A DNA stretch of 64,000 bases from Marinimicrobium hydrolyticum (GTDB taxonomy: Bacteria > Pseudomonadota > Gammaproteobacteria > Pseudomonadales > Cellvibrionaceae), in contig NZ_JAVDDU010000002.1 of NCBI RefSeq assembly GCF_030848505.1, positions 124,001-188,000 of the forward strand, read 5' to 3'. This document shows, one piece after another, positions 34,026 through 42,965 of the stretch. Both the position numbers and the translations under genes were made by a program. The notes below the pieces were generated by a model that was given only the letters and a program-made list of their open reading frames with translations, was not told the DNA's origin and searched no databases. The number at the start of each line of letters is the position of its first letter. Position 1 is the stretch's first letter.

Positions 34026-35309
34026 TTACAAATACGCCCCAATAATCATTCCCACCCATCCGTACACTTTTCGGTACCAGGACCGATTTTCCCAGCGTTC
34101 AACATCATAAAGTTTCGCCTGTTCCAACTCCTCCTCAATCACCATCCTAAGCTCTATAGCGAAGTCGCTATCGTACACATTCAGGTTGGCTTCATCGTTA
34201 ATGCGAAACGACCGGTTGTCGAGATTAGCGGAACCGATGCTGGCCCAGCGATCATCAATACTAATTAGCTTGGCGTGAAACATGGACGGTTGATACTCGT
34301 ATATTTCGACACCGGCCTCCAACATTGGGCCCCAACGGTTAACAGACGCATGCCGTAAATAGCCCTGGTCAATGCTCTCACCAGGCACCAGTATTCTCAC
34401 TTTTACGCCCCGCTCCGCAGCGGCCGTGATGGCGTCCAGAAAATCCGCATCCGGATAGAAGTAGGCCGTACTGGCGGTCACCTGCTCCTCGGCGGCCGCC
34501 AGTGCGTACAAGAATAGTTTTCGAATGCGGTGCCGGCCTTCTCTCGGGGCACTGTTGACCACTTGCGCAGACGTTTCACCGACCGCGGGCAACTCGGGAA
34601 AATAGGCGTCGCCTTCCAAATAAACGCCAACCGCGTCTAGCCAAGTCTCTGCAAACGCCGCTTGCAGTTGCGCCACTACCGGCCCTTCAACGCGAAAATG
34701 GTAATCTCGATAAGCCGTGCGTCCGTCCACGGGCAACCAGGCATCGGCGATGTTGGCGCCACCAATAAAACCAATCTGACCGTCTACAACCAAAAGTTTT
34801 CGATGGGTTCTATGATTAAAGCGGGCCAAGAGGTACCAACGGGGCTCACGCCAACGCACCCAATCGACACCGGCTTCATCCATGCGCTCAAACTTTTCCT
34901 GATCGGCCTGGGTGGAACCGATGTAATCCATCACCGCATGCACTTGCACTCCGCGCTCCGCAGCCCGGGCAAGTGCTTCAACCAGCGGGCGAGCGGAGTT
35001 CTCCCCCCAAAATTCGTAGGTTTCGAAGGTTATTGAGTGTTGCGCTGAATTAATCGCATCAATCATGGCGGGGTAAATTTCCTCGCCGTCGCGGAGAAAT
35101 TCCAATTGATTTCCACCCACAACCGGCTGCATGAGCAAGGCATTCAAGGACCGCTCGAACGGCGGATCCGCTGTTGTGTAAGCAAGCGATAGTGGCTGCT
35201 CGACGCGAGGGGGTTTTGGCAAGGCATTAAACAGAATGACGTTGGCGGCCACCACCGCCACCAGAAAGAGGGCCACATAAATCAACAGCGAACGCTTACT
35301 GAGCCACAT
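34026..35309 (-). CDS. Phospholipase D-type cardiolipin synthase-like protein
   Basis: Predicted 427-aa membrane-anchored enzyme. An N-terminal transmembrane helix (about residues 6-26) precedes two phospholipase D domains with HxKxxxxD motifs: HRKLLVVD with downstream IGGANIAD, and HAKLISID with IGSANLD. This architecture is that of bacterial cardiolipin synthases, which join two phosphatidylglycerol molecules. The usual two-helix N terminus of ClsA is reduced to one helix here, closer to ClsB/YwjE-like forms, so lipid substrate is tentative. ATG at 35309 has AGAGGA 9 bases upstream. It is divergent from the PQQ dehydrogenase gene. Confidence 0.9.
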   Translation of the reverse strand: MWLSKRSLLIYVALFLVAVVAANVILFNALPKPPRVEQPLSLAYTTADPPFERSLNALLMQPVVGGNQLEFLRDGEEIYPAMIDAINSAQHSITFETYEFWGENSARPLVEALARAAERGVQVHAVMDYIGSTQADQEKFERMDEAGVDWVRWREPRWYLLARFNHRTHRKLLVVDGQIGFIGGANIADAWLPVDGRTAYRDYHFRVEGPVVAQLQAAFAETWLDAVGVYLEGDAYFPELPAVGETSAQVVNSAPREGRHRIRKLFLYALAAAEEQVTASTAYFYPDADFLDAITAAAERGVKVRILVPGESIDQGYLRHASVNRWGPMLEAGVEIYEYQPSMFHAKLISIDDRWASIGSANLDNRSFRINDEANLNVYDSDFAIELRMVIEEELEQAKLYDVERWENRSWYRKVYGWVGMIIGAYL

Positions 35310-35460
35310 AATTTCATTTCCTCTGCATTGGCAGCCAGTGTATCCAAGCCGACCCAAAAGAGCGAACCGCGCCGCCTGAGCAAACATTACAAAACCGACG
35401 GAACAATAGTATGGTGTATTCTACGCACCATGCGCTCCACCTAAAGGAACCTGAACCCAC

Positions 35461-37050
35461 ATGAGCAAACCCTGGCCAAAGTTGTTGCTGTGTTATGTCA
35501 TCGTGCTTTTCGTAGGCACGCTTCTCGGCAGCCTGATTCAAACGCAATTTAATCTGGCGGCCTTGCAGTCGCTTGGAGTAGGCATTAGCGCCGAGGTGCG
35601 TCTGCGCACCAGCCTCCAGGACCTGGTGAATTTTGGGCCAACCTACGCGCTTATCCTCGGCGCCAGTTTTGTTGTTTCCCTACCCGCTGCGCTATTTCTG
35701 GGGCAATGGGCGGGTCGTTTCTGGCGCACGCCATTATGCGCCTTGGCCGCCGCCTTTGGCCTTTGGGCGGCCATCCGCGGCTTGGACGCCGTGGCACCCA
35801 TGCCCACATTGATTGCGGCCACCCGAGGCACAACCGGCACCTTGACGCTTTTGGCCAGTGCGGCTTTGGCTGGCGCCTTGTTCGGATACTTGACGAACAA
35901 ATTGGTGTTTGACCGGGAAGCACGCCATTACACACCAGTTTTGGCGCTACTGATTGCGTGTGTAGGGTTTATTCCCGATAGCCCCGCCTGGGCTACTGGC
36001 AATGAGCCGGTGGATTACCAAATTGAGGTACTGGCTGAAAACCTGGAGCACCCCTGGTCCATTGCCTTTCTTCCAGATGGTCGCGCCCTGGTCACCGAAC
36101 GCGTGGGGAGGGTGCGCGTATTAAATGCCGATGGCAGCCTCCAGCGCGAACCGCTTCCCGGTGTGCCGGCAGTATTCGCTTCCGCGCAGGCAGGCTTAAA
36201 AGATATTCTTCTGGCTCCCGACTTTGAACACAGTCAGCTCTTATACCTCAGCTATGCCTGCGGCACGCGCAAAGCCAATCATACCTGCGTCTCCAGAGTT
36301 CGCTTGACGGACAATGGGCTGGAGGATGCGGAAGAAATTTTTCGCGCCCACCCACCGAAAATGGGCAATGCTCACTATGGTGGCCGCATGGTGTGGCTGC
36401 CAGACAACACCCTGGTTTTAACTCTAGGCGACGGCTTTGATTACCGAGAGCAGGCGCAGTACATCAACAATCATTTAGGCAGCATTGTGCGTTTAAACCC
36501 GGATGGCTCCGCGCCGGAGGACAACCCTTTTCTGGAATTGGTGAACGCGCGACCAGAGATTTATAGTTATGGCCATCGCAACGTTCAAGGACTCGTTTAC
36601 GACGCAGAAAACGAACGCCTGATCAGCCACGAGCATGGCCCCAGAGGTGGAGATGAAATTAATATTATTGAAGCGGGAAAAAACTACGGTTGGCCAGTGG
36701 TGACCCACGGATTGGATTATACGGGCGCACGCGTTACGCCGTTTACCGAACGAGTGGGCATGGTTTCACCGCTGCTGCACTGGACGCCGGCCGTGGCGCC
36801 ATCCGGAATGACACTGTATGACGGGGATTTATTTCCCCAGTGGCAGAACAGTTTTCTCATTGGCGGTCTGGCGTCAAGACAAGTGCACCGGGTAACACTC
36901 GGTGATCAAACAGCTGAAGAACACGAGCCGTTATTTGCTGAGCTGGAGGCCCGTATTCGGGATGTACGCACCGGCCCCGAGGGCGCGATCTATTTGCTCA
37001 CTGACAGTGAGCAAGGAAAAGTGCTACGGGTTACCCCCAGCAATCCCTAG
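35461..37050 (+). CDS. Membrane-fused PQQ-dependent sugar dehydrogenase
   Basis: Predicted 529-aa protein in two parts. Residues 1-155 form a membrane domain with about four helices (near 8-26, 61-83, 91-107, 124-146). Residues 158-178 look like a second, internal signal peptide ending in AWA. From about 185 on, the sequence is a soluble glucose/aldose dehydrogenase-type six-bladed propeller (HPWSIAFLPDGRALVTER, GLKDILLAPDF, YGGRMVWLPDNTLVLTLGDG, SYGHRNVQGL, HEHGPRGGDEIN). Such enzymes oxidise sugars in the periplasm with PQQ and calcium. The fusion with a membrane module is unusual; it may anchor the enzyme or pass electrons to quinone. AAAGGAACC precedes the ATG. Confidence 0.92.
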   Translation: MSKPWPKLLLCYVIVLFVGTLLGSLIQTQFNLAALQSLGVGISAEVRLRTSLQDLVNFGPTYALILGASFVVSLPAALFLGQWAGRFWRTPLCALAAAFGLWAAIRGLDAVAPMPTLIAATRGTTGTLTLLASAALAGALFGYLTNKLVFDREARHYTPVLALLIACVGFIPDSPAWATGNEPVDYQIEVLAENLEHPWSIAFLPDGRALVTERVGRVRVLNADGSLQREPLPGVPAVFASAQAGLKDILLAPDFEHSQLLYLSYACGTRKANHTCVSRVRLTDNGLEDAEEIFRAHPPKMGNAHYGGRMVWLPDNTLVLTLGDGFDYREQAQYINNHLGSIVRLNPDGSAPEDNPFLELVNARPEIYSYGHRNVQGLVYDAENERLISHEHGPRGGDEINIIEAGKNYGWPVVTHGLDYTGARVTPFTERVGMVSPLLHWTPAVAPSGMTLYDGDLFPQWQNSFLIGGLASRQVHRVTLGDQTAEEHEPLFAELEARIRDVRTGPEGAIYLLTDSEQGKVLRVTPSNP

Positions 37051-37093
37051 CGCTTCCAATCCATTGACCGTTAACACAATCAGGTGAGAGATC

Positions 37094-37453
37094 ATGAGCA
37101 CAAAGGGAAATATTGATTACGTGGAAATGCCTTGCCGGGACATTGAGGCTACCAAAGCGTTTTTCACCAAGGCCTTTGGCTGGTCATTTGTTGATTACGG
37201 GCCGGATTATACGGCGCTGTCAGGCGCAGGCTTGGACGGTGGTTTTTTTCGCTCCAACCTGGTGATGAACACCAACAACGGTAGTGCCTTGGTCGTAGTC
37301 TATAGCAAGGATCTGGATGCTTGTCTGAGTGCGGTTGACAACGCCGGCGGGTCCATTGTTAAACCTATCTTTGCCTTTCCCGGCGGGCGGCGATTTCACT
37401 TCAGCGATCCCAGTGGCAATGAGTACGCCGTATGGTCTGACCAGGAAGTCTAG
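37094..37453 (+). CDS. VOC (glyoxalase/bleomycin-resistance) family protein
   Basis: Predicted 119-aa metal-dependent fold protein made of two beta-alpha-beta-beta-beta modules. The start GNIDYVEMPCRDIEATKAFF and the end FHFSDPSGNEYAVWS are typical of the group containing glyoxalase-like and stress proteins. No catalytic assignment is possible. It lies 43 bases after the PQQ dehydrogenase gene with its own GGTGAGAG, so the two may be co-transcribed. A hairpin follows the stop. Confidence 0.9.
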   Translation: MSTKGNIDYVEMPCRDIEATKAFFTKAFGWSFVDYGPDYTALSGAGLDGGFFRSNLVMNTNNGSALVVVYSKDLDACLSAVDNAGGSIVKPIFAFPGGRRFHFSDPSGNEYAVWSDQEV

Positions 37454-37470
37454 CCATACGATGCTGGTCC

Positions 37471-37490
37471 CAAGGCAAGGGATTGCCTTG
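37471..37490 (+). terminator. Hairpin after the VOC gene
   Basis: CAAGGCAA-GGGA-TTGCCTTG is a perfect 8-bp stem 18 bases after the stop codon. No T run follows, so it is a weak terminator candidate. Confidence 0.45.
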
Positions 37491-37719
37491 TAAGTGCTGC
37501 ACTTCCCGTGCCTACCGCCCTGCCCTTCATTCAAATTTGCTGACCAGTTATCACTTTGTGAAAAAACGGTACTTTTTGGCAGCGAACCCCTCTTCCAGCA
37601 GCTATGAATTACTAATGGGCTCAGCCATAACGCCAGTCAAACTTGGTGCTTTGCTGTGAGCTCAGCCCCAGCTCAATGAATGCGCGACCCCTTAACCCTT
37701 CTCAATAAGGTGTGACCGG

Positions 37720-38367
37720 ATGGATGGCATATTTTCCCGCCTCCCCTTTGCCCGGAACGGACCGAACCGTTCCCCTAGCGACAACGCCTCTCAAGAAAAC
37801 GACAGGAGTAACCCGATGCGTCTAAACAAAAATGATTCAGAAGTAGACCAGGATGACTTTGCCAACGAGCCGGTCATCGGCTATGCGAGAAATGTAAACT
37901 CCGGAAGCGCGTCCGCCGCGCGCAACGCCGAGCGAGCTGAGGCGCCGGCATCGTCACCCGCGGCCGTCATTGGCTCGAAGATCACCTTTAAGGGTGAGCT
38001 TATGGGCGAGGAGGATTTACTGATTCAGGGTCGAGTCGAGGGCACCATTGACCTCAAGGGCAACCACTTGACCATCGGCCCCCAAGGATCCATTAAAGCC
38101 AACGTTACCGCCAAGACGATTACCATCGAAGGTACCATTGAAGGGGACATTTTTGCTCAGGAACGCATTGCCATCAAAACCTCAAGCAATGTGCGCGGCA
38201 ACGTGAAAGCTGAGCGCGTGACCCTGGAAGATGGAGCCAAGTTCCGCGGTTCCATTGATATGGATATGGAACCGGAGCCTGTGGCGGAAAAACCCAAAAC
38301 GTCTTTGGCCGTTCCGAAGCAGGACAAGGCCGAGGCGCTACCGCCGCAAGCTGAAAAACAATCGTAG
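37720..38367 (+). CDS. Bactofilin-family cytoskeletal protein
   Basis: Predicted 215-aa protein that polymerises into membrane-associated filaments. The central bactofilin domain, about residues 88-185, is a right-handed beta-helix with the typical repeats KGELMGEEDLLIQGRVEGTI, LTIGPQGSIKANVTAKTITI and EGTIEGDIFAQERIAI. The ends are disordered: an acidic/Ala-rich linker before and a Pro/Lys-rich tail (EPEPVAEKPKTS) after. The first residues MDGIFSRLPF resemble a short membrane-targeting sequence, which favours the start at 37720; an ATG at 37816 with AGGAG is the alternative. No peptidoglycan hydrolase gene is adjacent, unlike many bactofilin loci. Confidence 0.92.
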   Translation: MDGIFSRLPFARNGPNRSPSDNASQENDRSNPMRLNKNDSEVDQDDFANEPVIGYARNVNSGSASAARNAERAEAPASSPAAVIGSKITFKGELMGEEDLLIQGRVEGTIDLKGNHLTIGPQGSIKANVTAKTITIEGTIEGDIFAQERIAIKTSSNVRGNVKAERVTLEDGAKFRGSIDMDMEPEPVAEKPKTSLAVPKQDKAEALPPQAEKQS

Positions 38368-38464
38368 CCAGGATCGGATTGGCGACGCTGTCGCTAATCC
38401 GAAATCACCCACCCGGTGGTGCCACTGAAGGCGCCCCGTTACTGAGGCGATTCACGCGAGTGCC

Positions 38465-39769
38465 ATGAACTCAGTCCCGGATCCCACTTGCGCACAAAGC
38501 CCACCCACAGCCTGCCAGGTTCAGCTGCACCGCTCACCTGGCCTTACGGCCGTCTACAACGAACTTAAAACTTCCTTGCGAAACCGTATCCTGGACCTCG
38601 GATCACCTTCGGCTGGCAGCTTCAAATTTTTCTCCCAGCTCGGTTGCAGCATCCACTTTGAGGGCATTGATCTGCTTCTCACCGAATCGGCTGGCGAGTC
38701 CGCCACCTGTCAGCAACAACTGGAGCCCGAGCTATCCCGACTCGATCCAGAAAAACACTTCGACGTTATATTGGCCTGGGATCTGTTTAACTATCTGGAT
38801 ACGGACACCATCGCCTGGCTTATGAAACGCTTGAGTCAGCACTGCCACGCCAACACGTTGGTGCATTTCTTGCGCTACACTAGCCAGCGCATTCCCGCCA
38901 AGCCGAGGCACTGCCAAATTATCGATCAGTATCGCGTCGCCTTGCACTCTGACCGACCTGTCGGGCCGCGCAAGTATCAGCCTTTGAACACCACCGACAC
39001 GCTGCGCTGCATGCCAGACCATTCCCTGGACGGGTCCTACGTCAACCACCATGGCATGGCGCTCGGTGTGAGCGAACACGTACTTCGCTACCGGCCCACC
39101 CAGCGTGCCGGAAATCGCCAATTGGCTTGTGCCGAGTTAAGTGCGGCGCCTTACACTGCAAGCCAGGGCGGAGCCTTACATCACTCCCATGGCTTGGCGC
39201 ACATTTGCCAGGTACTCCGCCAAAACCCAAACTCCACGGTGTTGGACTTGGGAGGAAAAAGCGGCCGCAACGGGGACTTTTTACTTCAGTACGCGGAGCG
39301 GGTTTACCGAGACGATTTGGTGCCGTCGCTCCTACCCGATACTGGCGAGGACTCTGCTGGCCTCATGAACCACGCATTAAAGTTCGAGGCAGACTTGAAG
39401 TTTGATGTCATCCTGGCCTGGGACATTTTCAATTTTTGCAGCCAACAGCAAATTCTCACCATCCGCGAACGCCTTCGGCCGCACCTGAAACCCAATAGCC
39501 TTCTGTTCGCCATCACTTACTCGGGCGCTGATAGGCCGCATAGCCCACAGCAATTTCGCATCGTCGATAACCAACGCGTGTCGATTACCGCCAACAAGAA
39601 AGCGTCGGTCACCGAATTTCCATTTACGACGGCGAGTCTACTAAAAGCTCTGGGAGAATTTCGTTTGGCCAAGACATATATTCTGCAGCCAGGCATGAAA
39701 CGAGGGGTGTACGAATATTTGTTTACGAACGACGGCAAGAATTCAATGGAATGGGAAAGGGATCAGTGA
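38465..39769 (+). CDS. Protein with two tandem methyltransferase-like domains
   Basis: Predicted 434-aa cytoplasmic protein that I do not recognise as a named family. Two similar halves are visible. ILDLGSPSAGSFKFF (42-56) matches VLDLGGKSGRNGDFL (259-273), FDVILAWDLFNY (99-110) matches FDVILAWDIFNF (313-324), and CQIIDQYRVAL (150-160) matches FRIVDNQRVSI (364-374). The pattern is a Rossmann methyltransferase with motif I and IV, but the glycine-rich loop is degenerate in both copies, so one or both may not bind SAM. It lies about 100 bases after the bactofilin gene and might be co-expressed with it. Confidence 0.82.
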   Translation: MNSVPDPTCAQSPPTACQVQLHRSPGLTAVYNELKTSLRNRILDLGSPSAGSFKFFSQLGCSIHFEGIDLLLTESAGESATCQQQLEPELSRLDPEKHFDVILAWDLFNYLDTDTIAWLMKRLSQHCHANTLVHFLRYTSQRIPAKPRHCQIIDQYRVALHSDRPVGPRKYQPLNTTDTLRCMPDHSLDGSYVNHHGMALGVSEHVLRYRPTQRAGNRQLACAELSAAPYTASQGGALHHSHGLAHICQVLRQNPNSTVLDLGGKSGRNGDFLLQYAERVYRDDLVPSLLPDTGEDSAGLMNHALKFEADLKFDVILAWDIFNFCSQQQILTIRERLRPHLKPNSLLFAITYSGADRPHSPQQFRIVDNQRVSITANKKASVTEFPFTTASLLKALGEFRLAKTYILQPGMKRGVYEYLFTNDGKNSMEWERDQ

Positions 39770-39792
39770 GTTTGAAATTTACAGCACCGAAG

Positions 39793-39821
39793 GCTTGACC
39801 CGGCCACTCGCCGGGTCAAGC
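39793..39821. terminator. Hairpin between convergent genes
   Basis: GCTTGACCCGGC / GCCGGGTCAAGC is a perfect 12-bp stem with a 5-base loop between the tandem-domain gene and the ABC permease gene, which converge. It is a likely bidirectional terminator, though no T tract is present. Confidence 0.65.
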
Positions 39822-39829
39822 GGGATGCA

Positions 39830-41017
39830 TCAGGTCTCACGCAGTGCGGTAGCCACAGGCAGACGAGCGGCGCGCAGGGCGGGAAACAGGCCGCCGATGA
39901 AACCAATCACCACAGCGGCCACCATCCCTTGGTACAAAAGGTCACCCGTTACGGCAAAATCAAACACCACCTGGCTAAAGCTGGCACCGTTAATGGTGGA
40001 GACTGTGTAACCGTTGAAGACCAGAAACACCACCAAAGCGCCGATAACGCCGCCTACCAATGCCAAAAGGATCGACTCAACCAGCGTGGAAAACGCTACC
40101 GGGAAGGCGCCGAACCCAAGCGCACGCAAGGTGGCGATTTCCCGGGTCCGCGCCGACACCGACGCGTACATGGTGTTGATCGCGCCAAAGATGGCGCCTA
40201 GTGACATGAGTATCGCCAGGGGATAACCGACACCGCGAATAAACACACTCAAGGGTTCGGCCTGATCTGCCATATAAGTCGACTCCCGCTGCACATCCAC
40301 GTCTAAACGCGGGTCGCTGGCCACAGCGGCCACTAGACTTTCAAACGCCTGCTCCGAATCCAACTTTAGGCGCATACTCTGAAAACTGTTCCCACGCCTA
40401 TAGGCGGACTGAACTGTACTGGCATCGGCCCAAAGCTCGGATTCCGCTGCTCCGTTACCGGCGGCGAAGATGCCCACCACAGTCCACTCGCTTTGTCCCA
40501 GTCGAACCGTCGAACCCAAGTTCAAATTGGCGAACTGGTGATGCGCACCACGGCCGGCGATCAGTTCATTGCGACCCGTTTCAAAGTTTCGGCCCTCTAT
40601 GAACTCGATGTTGTCACGCACCTCGAAAGCACCCTGCTGAACGCCGCGCAAAGGTACATTGGCGCTGGTATTCGTGGCGCGCATGGGCATATCGACCACC
40701 ACGTACAACTCCGCCGAGGTCACCGGTCGGCCATCCTGGCGCAACACGCCCGGCACGTTTTCAAGCAACTGAACTTCGTCATACCCCAGGCCGCTGCTCA
40801 TCTCAGAAGTTGCGCCGGAGCGCATGATAATGGCCACATCGTCAGAACCGGCTAGGGTCATGGTGCGCTGAAATCCAGAGGCCATGGATAAAACACCCAC
40901 AAACACCCCCACCACACAGGCAACACCAAACACCGCCACTGCCGATGAACCTAAGCGCGCCGGTAGGTTGCGAATGTTCATGGCGCACACGGTTATAATT
41001 TGCGTCAGTCCGTTCAT
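39830..41017 (-). CDS. ABC transporter permease (MacB/FtsX type), second
   Basis: Predicted 395-aa inner-membrane permease with one N-terminal helix, a large periplasmic domain (about residues 45-270) and three C-terminal helices, ending in ALRAARLPVATALRE. The FtsX-like fold and sequence ISARTREIATLRALGF (coupling region, here VSARTREIATLRALGFG) are typical of MacB-type mechanotransmitters that move substrate from the periplasm rather than through a channel. It is the last gene of a four-gene exporter operon. TAAACATG spacing links it to the previous permease, the same arrangement as at the ATPase junction. Confidence 0.93.
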   Translation of the reverse strand: MNGLTQIITVCAMNIRNLPARLGSSAVAVFGVACVVGVFVGVLSMASGFQRTMTLAGSDDVAIIMRSGATSEMSSGLGYDEVQLLENVPGVLRQDGRPVTSAELYVVVDMPMRATNTSANVPLRGVQQGAFEVRDNIEFIEGRNFETGRNELIAGRGAHHQFANLNLGSTVRLGQSEWTVVGIFAAGNGAAESELWADASTVQSAYRRGNSFQSMRLKLDSEQAFESLVAAVASDPRLDVDVQRESTYMADQAEPLSVFIRGVGYPLAILMSLGAIFGAINTMYASVSARTREIATLRALGFGAFPVAFSTLVESILLALVGGVIGALVVFLVFNGYTVSTINGASFSQVVFDFAVTGDLLYQGMVAAVVIGFIGGLFPALRAARLPVATALRET

Positions 41018-41019
41018 GT

Positions 41020-42177
41020 TTAACGTCTCCCCAAGGCGGTGACAATGTTCAGGCGCATGCCCTTCACGGCCGGTGCCATACCAGCCAGTAGCCCCATGAT
41101 GGCCATGGCGATCAGACCGTCCCGCCAGACCGAGCTGGGCATATGAAAGCCCGGCAGAAAGGCGGCCATTTCGCCCGCCGCGCCCTGCACCAACACGCCC
41201 GCCAGCAACAAACCTAGGCCCCCACCAATCAATACCATGAGCAGCGACTCGGCCAGAATCATCAGCAACACCGAGTGATTGGTGAACCCCAATGTCTTGA
41301 GTATGGCCATTTCCGGGATTCGCTCACGCACCGCCTGGGACATGGTATTGGCGGCCACCAACAACATGGTAAAAAATACCGCCCCAAGAATAAGGGTGGT
41401 AATCGTGCCAATATCGCCAAACTGCCTCAGAAAAGCCTCCACAAACGCCTTCTCAGTACTGGTGCGAGTTTCAGCGGGTGAATTGGCAAACAGAGCATCA
41501 ACTTCTTCGGCCACGCGCGCCGCTTGGTCGGGATCTTCCACCTCGATCATCAGCCAACCAACGGTGCCCTTATCCCACTCCCGCGCTTCATCGAAGTACT
41601 GATAGTGAAACAACATACTTCCGCTGTCCGCCCCGGACGATTCCGCGGTAAAAATCCCTTCAATGACAAACTCCCAGTTCCGCTGCCCTCCTTCACGAGT
41701 GAACATGGACATTAGGGGTACCCGGTCGCCCACCTCCCAGCCGAAGCGCTCCGCCAAACTGGTGCCAATAACAGCCCCCATGCGGTTTCGCCGCCAAGCT
41801 TGCATCTGCTCTTCCGGAAGACTGATTACATCTGAATAAATATCGAAGTAGCTCTCCGCATCCACCGCAAGCTGAGCGAACTGATTGCGCGGTTCCTGGT
41901 AATAGCCGCCGAACCAGTTGGCGTGACTGACTCTGGCTACACCGTCCACGCCGCGTACACGTTGTACATAGCTGTACGGCAAACTCTGAATCAATGAAAC
42001 GCGATGAATCGTAATCAGCCGGTCGGCGCCGGCAATTTCCGCGCCTTGGGTAAAGGCGGCATTGATGGAGCCCAAGGCACCGAACAATACAAAGGCGACT
42101 ACGATGGACAGCACAGTAAGTGTCGTACGCAATTTTTTGCGCACGAGGTTTTTCCAAATGAAATAGAGATATTTCAT
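41020..42177 (-). CDS. ABC transporter permease (MacB/FtsX type), first
   Basis: Predicted 385-aa inner-membrane permease with the same FtsX-like layout: one N-terminal helix (about residues 17-37), a periplasmic domain, and three helices from about residue 260. The coupling segment AVRERIPEMAILKTLGFTN precedes the second helix. It is a distant relative of the next permease, so the exporter is probably a heterodimer. Its start codon sits 3 bases after the ATPase stop. Homologous systems export lipids, peptides or antibiotics; the substrate is not given by the sequence. Confidence 0.93.
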   Translation of the reverse strand: MKYLYFIWKNLVRKKLRTTLTVLSIVVAFVLFGALGSINAAFTQGAEIAGADRLITIHRVSLIQSLPYSYVQRVRGVDGVARVSHANWFGGYYQEPRNQFAQLAVDAESYFDIYSDVISLPEEQMQAWRRNRMGAVIGTSLAERFGWEVGDRVPLMSMFTREGGQRNWEFVIEGIFTAESSGADSGSMLFHYQYFDEAREWDKGTVGWLMIEVEDPDQAARVAEEVDALFANSPAETRTSTEKAFVEAFLRQFGDIGTITTLILGAVFFTMLLVAANTMSQAVRERIPEMAILKTLGFTNHSVLLMILAESLLMVLIGGGLGLLLAGVLVQGAAGEMAAFLPGFHMPSSVWRDGLIAMAIMGLLAGMAPAVKGMRLNIVTALGRR

Positions 42178-42179
42178 GT

Positions 42180-42908
42180 TTATTGCCCCGTAATCAGCGC
42201 GCCCTTGTCCATATGCAGGGTCCTCTGCGCGTGCTCAGCGGCGCGAGGGTCGTGAGTTACCATAACAATGGTTTTACCTTGCTCGCGGTTGAGGCTCTGC
42301 AACAACTGAAGAATTTCATCGGCTGTGGTTCGATCCAAATCACCCGTGGGTTCGTCACACAGCAGCAAATCGGGATCGGACACGATCGCCCGGGCGATGG
42401 CCACGCGCTGCTCCTGCCCACCAGACAGCTCACTGGGCGTGTGTTTGGCGCGATCCTTTAAACCCACCAACTCCAATGCCGCCGCGACGTGCTTCTTGCG
42501 CTGTTTGGCGGACAATTTGGTGAGCAGCAAGGGCAACTCGACATTGCGTTCAGCGGTGAGTACGGGCATCAGGTTATAAAACTGAAAGATGAAGCCCACG
42601 TGTCGAGCACGCCAGCGGGTCAGTTGCCCGGCGCTGAACTGATCGATGCGCTCCCCGGCAATTTTAAGCATTCCGCCGGTGGGGCTATCGAGGCCGCCCA
42701 GTAAATTCAACAAGGTCGTTTTGCCCGAGCCTGATGGCCCCATCAAGGCGAGAAAATCACCCAGACGAATATCCAGGTTCAAGCCGGTCAAGACTGGGAC
42801 TTCTTCCTTGCCTTTGCGATAGCTCTTACTGATGTCTTTAAGCTCCACCAAGATCTCATCTTGATCCGGAGCCGGCTGCGGCGCTGCCGCTGAAGTTGCC
42901 TGTGACAT
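42180..42908 (-). CDS. ABC transporter ATP-binding protein (LolD/MacB type)
   Basis: Predicted 242-aa cytoplasmic ATPase. The Walker A is GPSGSGKTT, the signature [14 protein letters not shown], the Walker [13 protein letters not shown] and the switch His in VMVTHD. The sequence shape is that of the LolD/MacB/FtsE group which energises FtsX-like permeases. An Ala/Pro/Gln-rich 20-residue N-terminal tail is variable. GGGGAG stands 8 bases before the ATG. Second gene in the unit, after the adaptor gene (57-base gap). Confidence 0.95.
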   Translation of the reverse strand: MSQATSAAAPQPAPDQDEILVELKDISKSYRKGKEEVPVLTGLNLDIRLGDFLALMGPSGSGKTTLLNLLGGLDSPTGGMLKIAGERIDQFSAGQLTRWRARHVGFIFQFYNLMPVLTAERNVELPLLLTKLSAKQRKKHVAAALELVGLKDRAKHTPSELSGGQEQRVAIARAIVSDPDLLLCDEPTGDLDRTTADEILQLLQSLNREQGKTIVMVTHDPRAAEHAQRTLHMDKGALITGQ

Positions 42909-42965
42909 AAAGTGTACTCCCCTGTTGTTATTTCGATCGAAGTAGAAGAAAAATCTATAGTGCTG

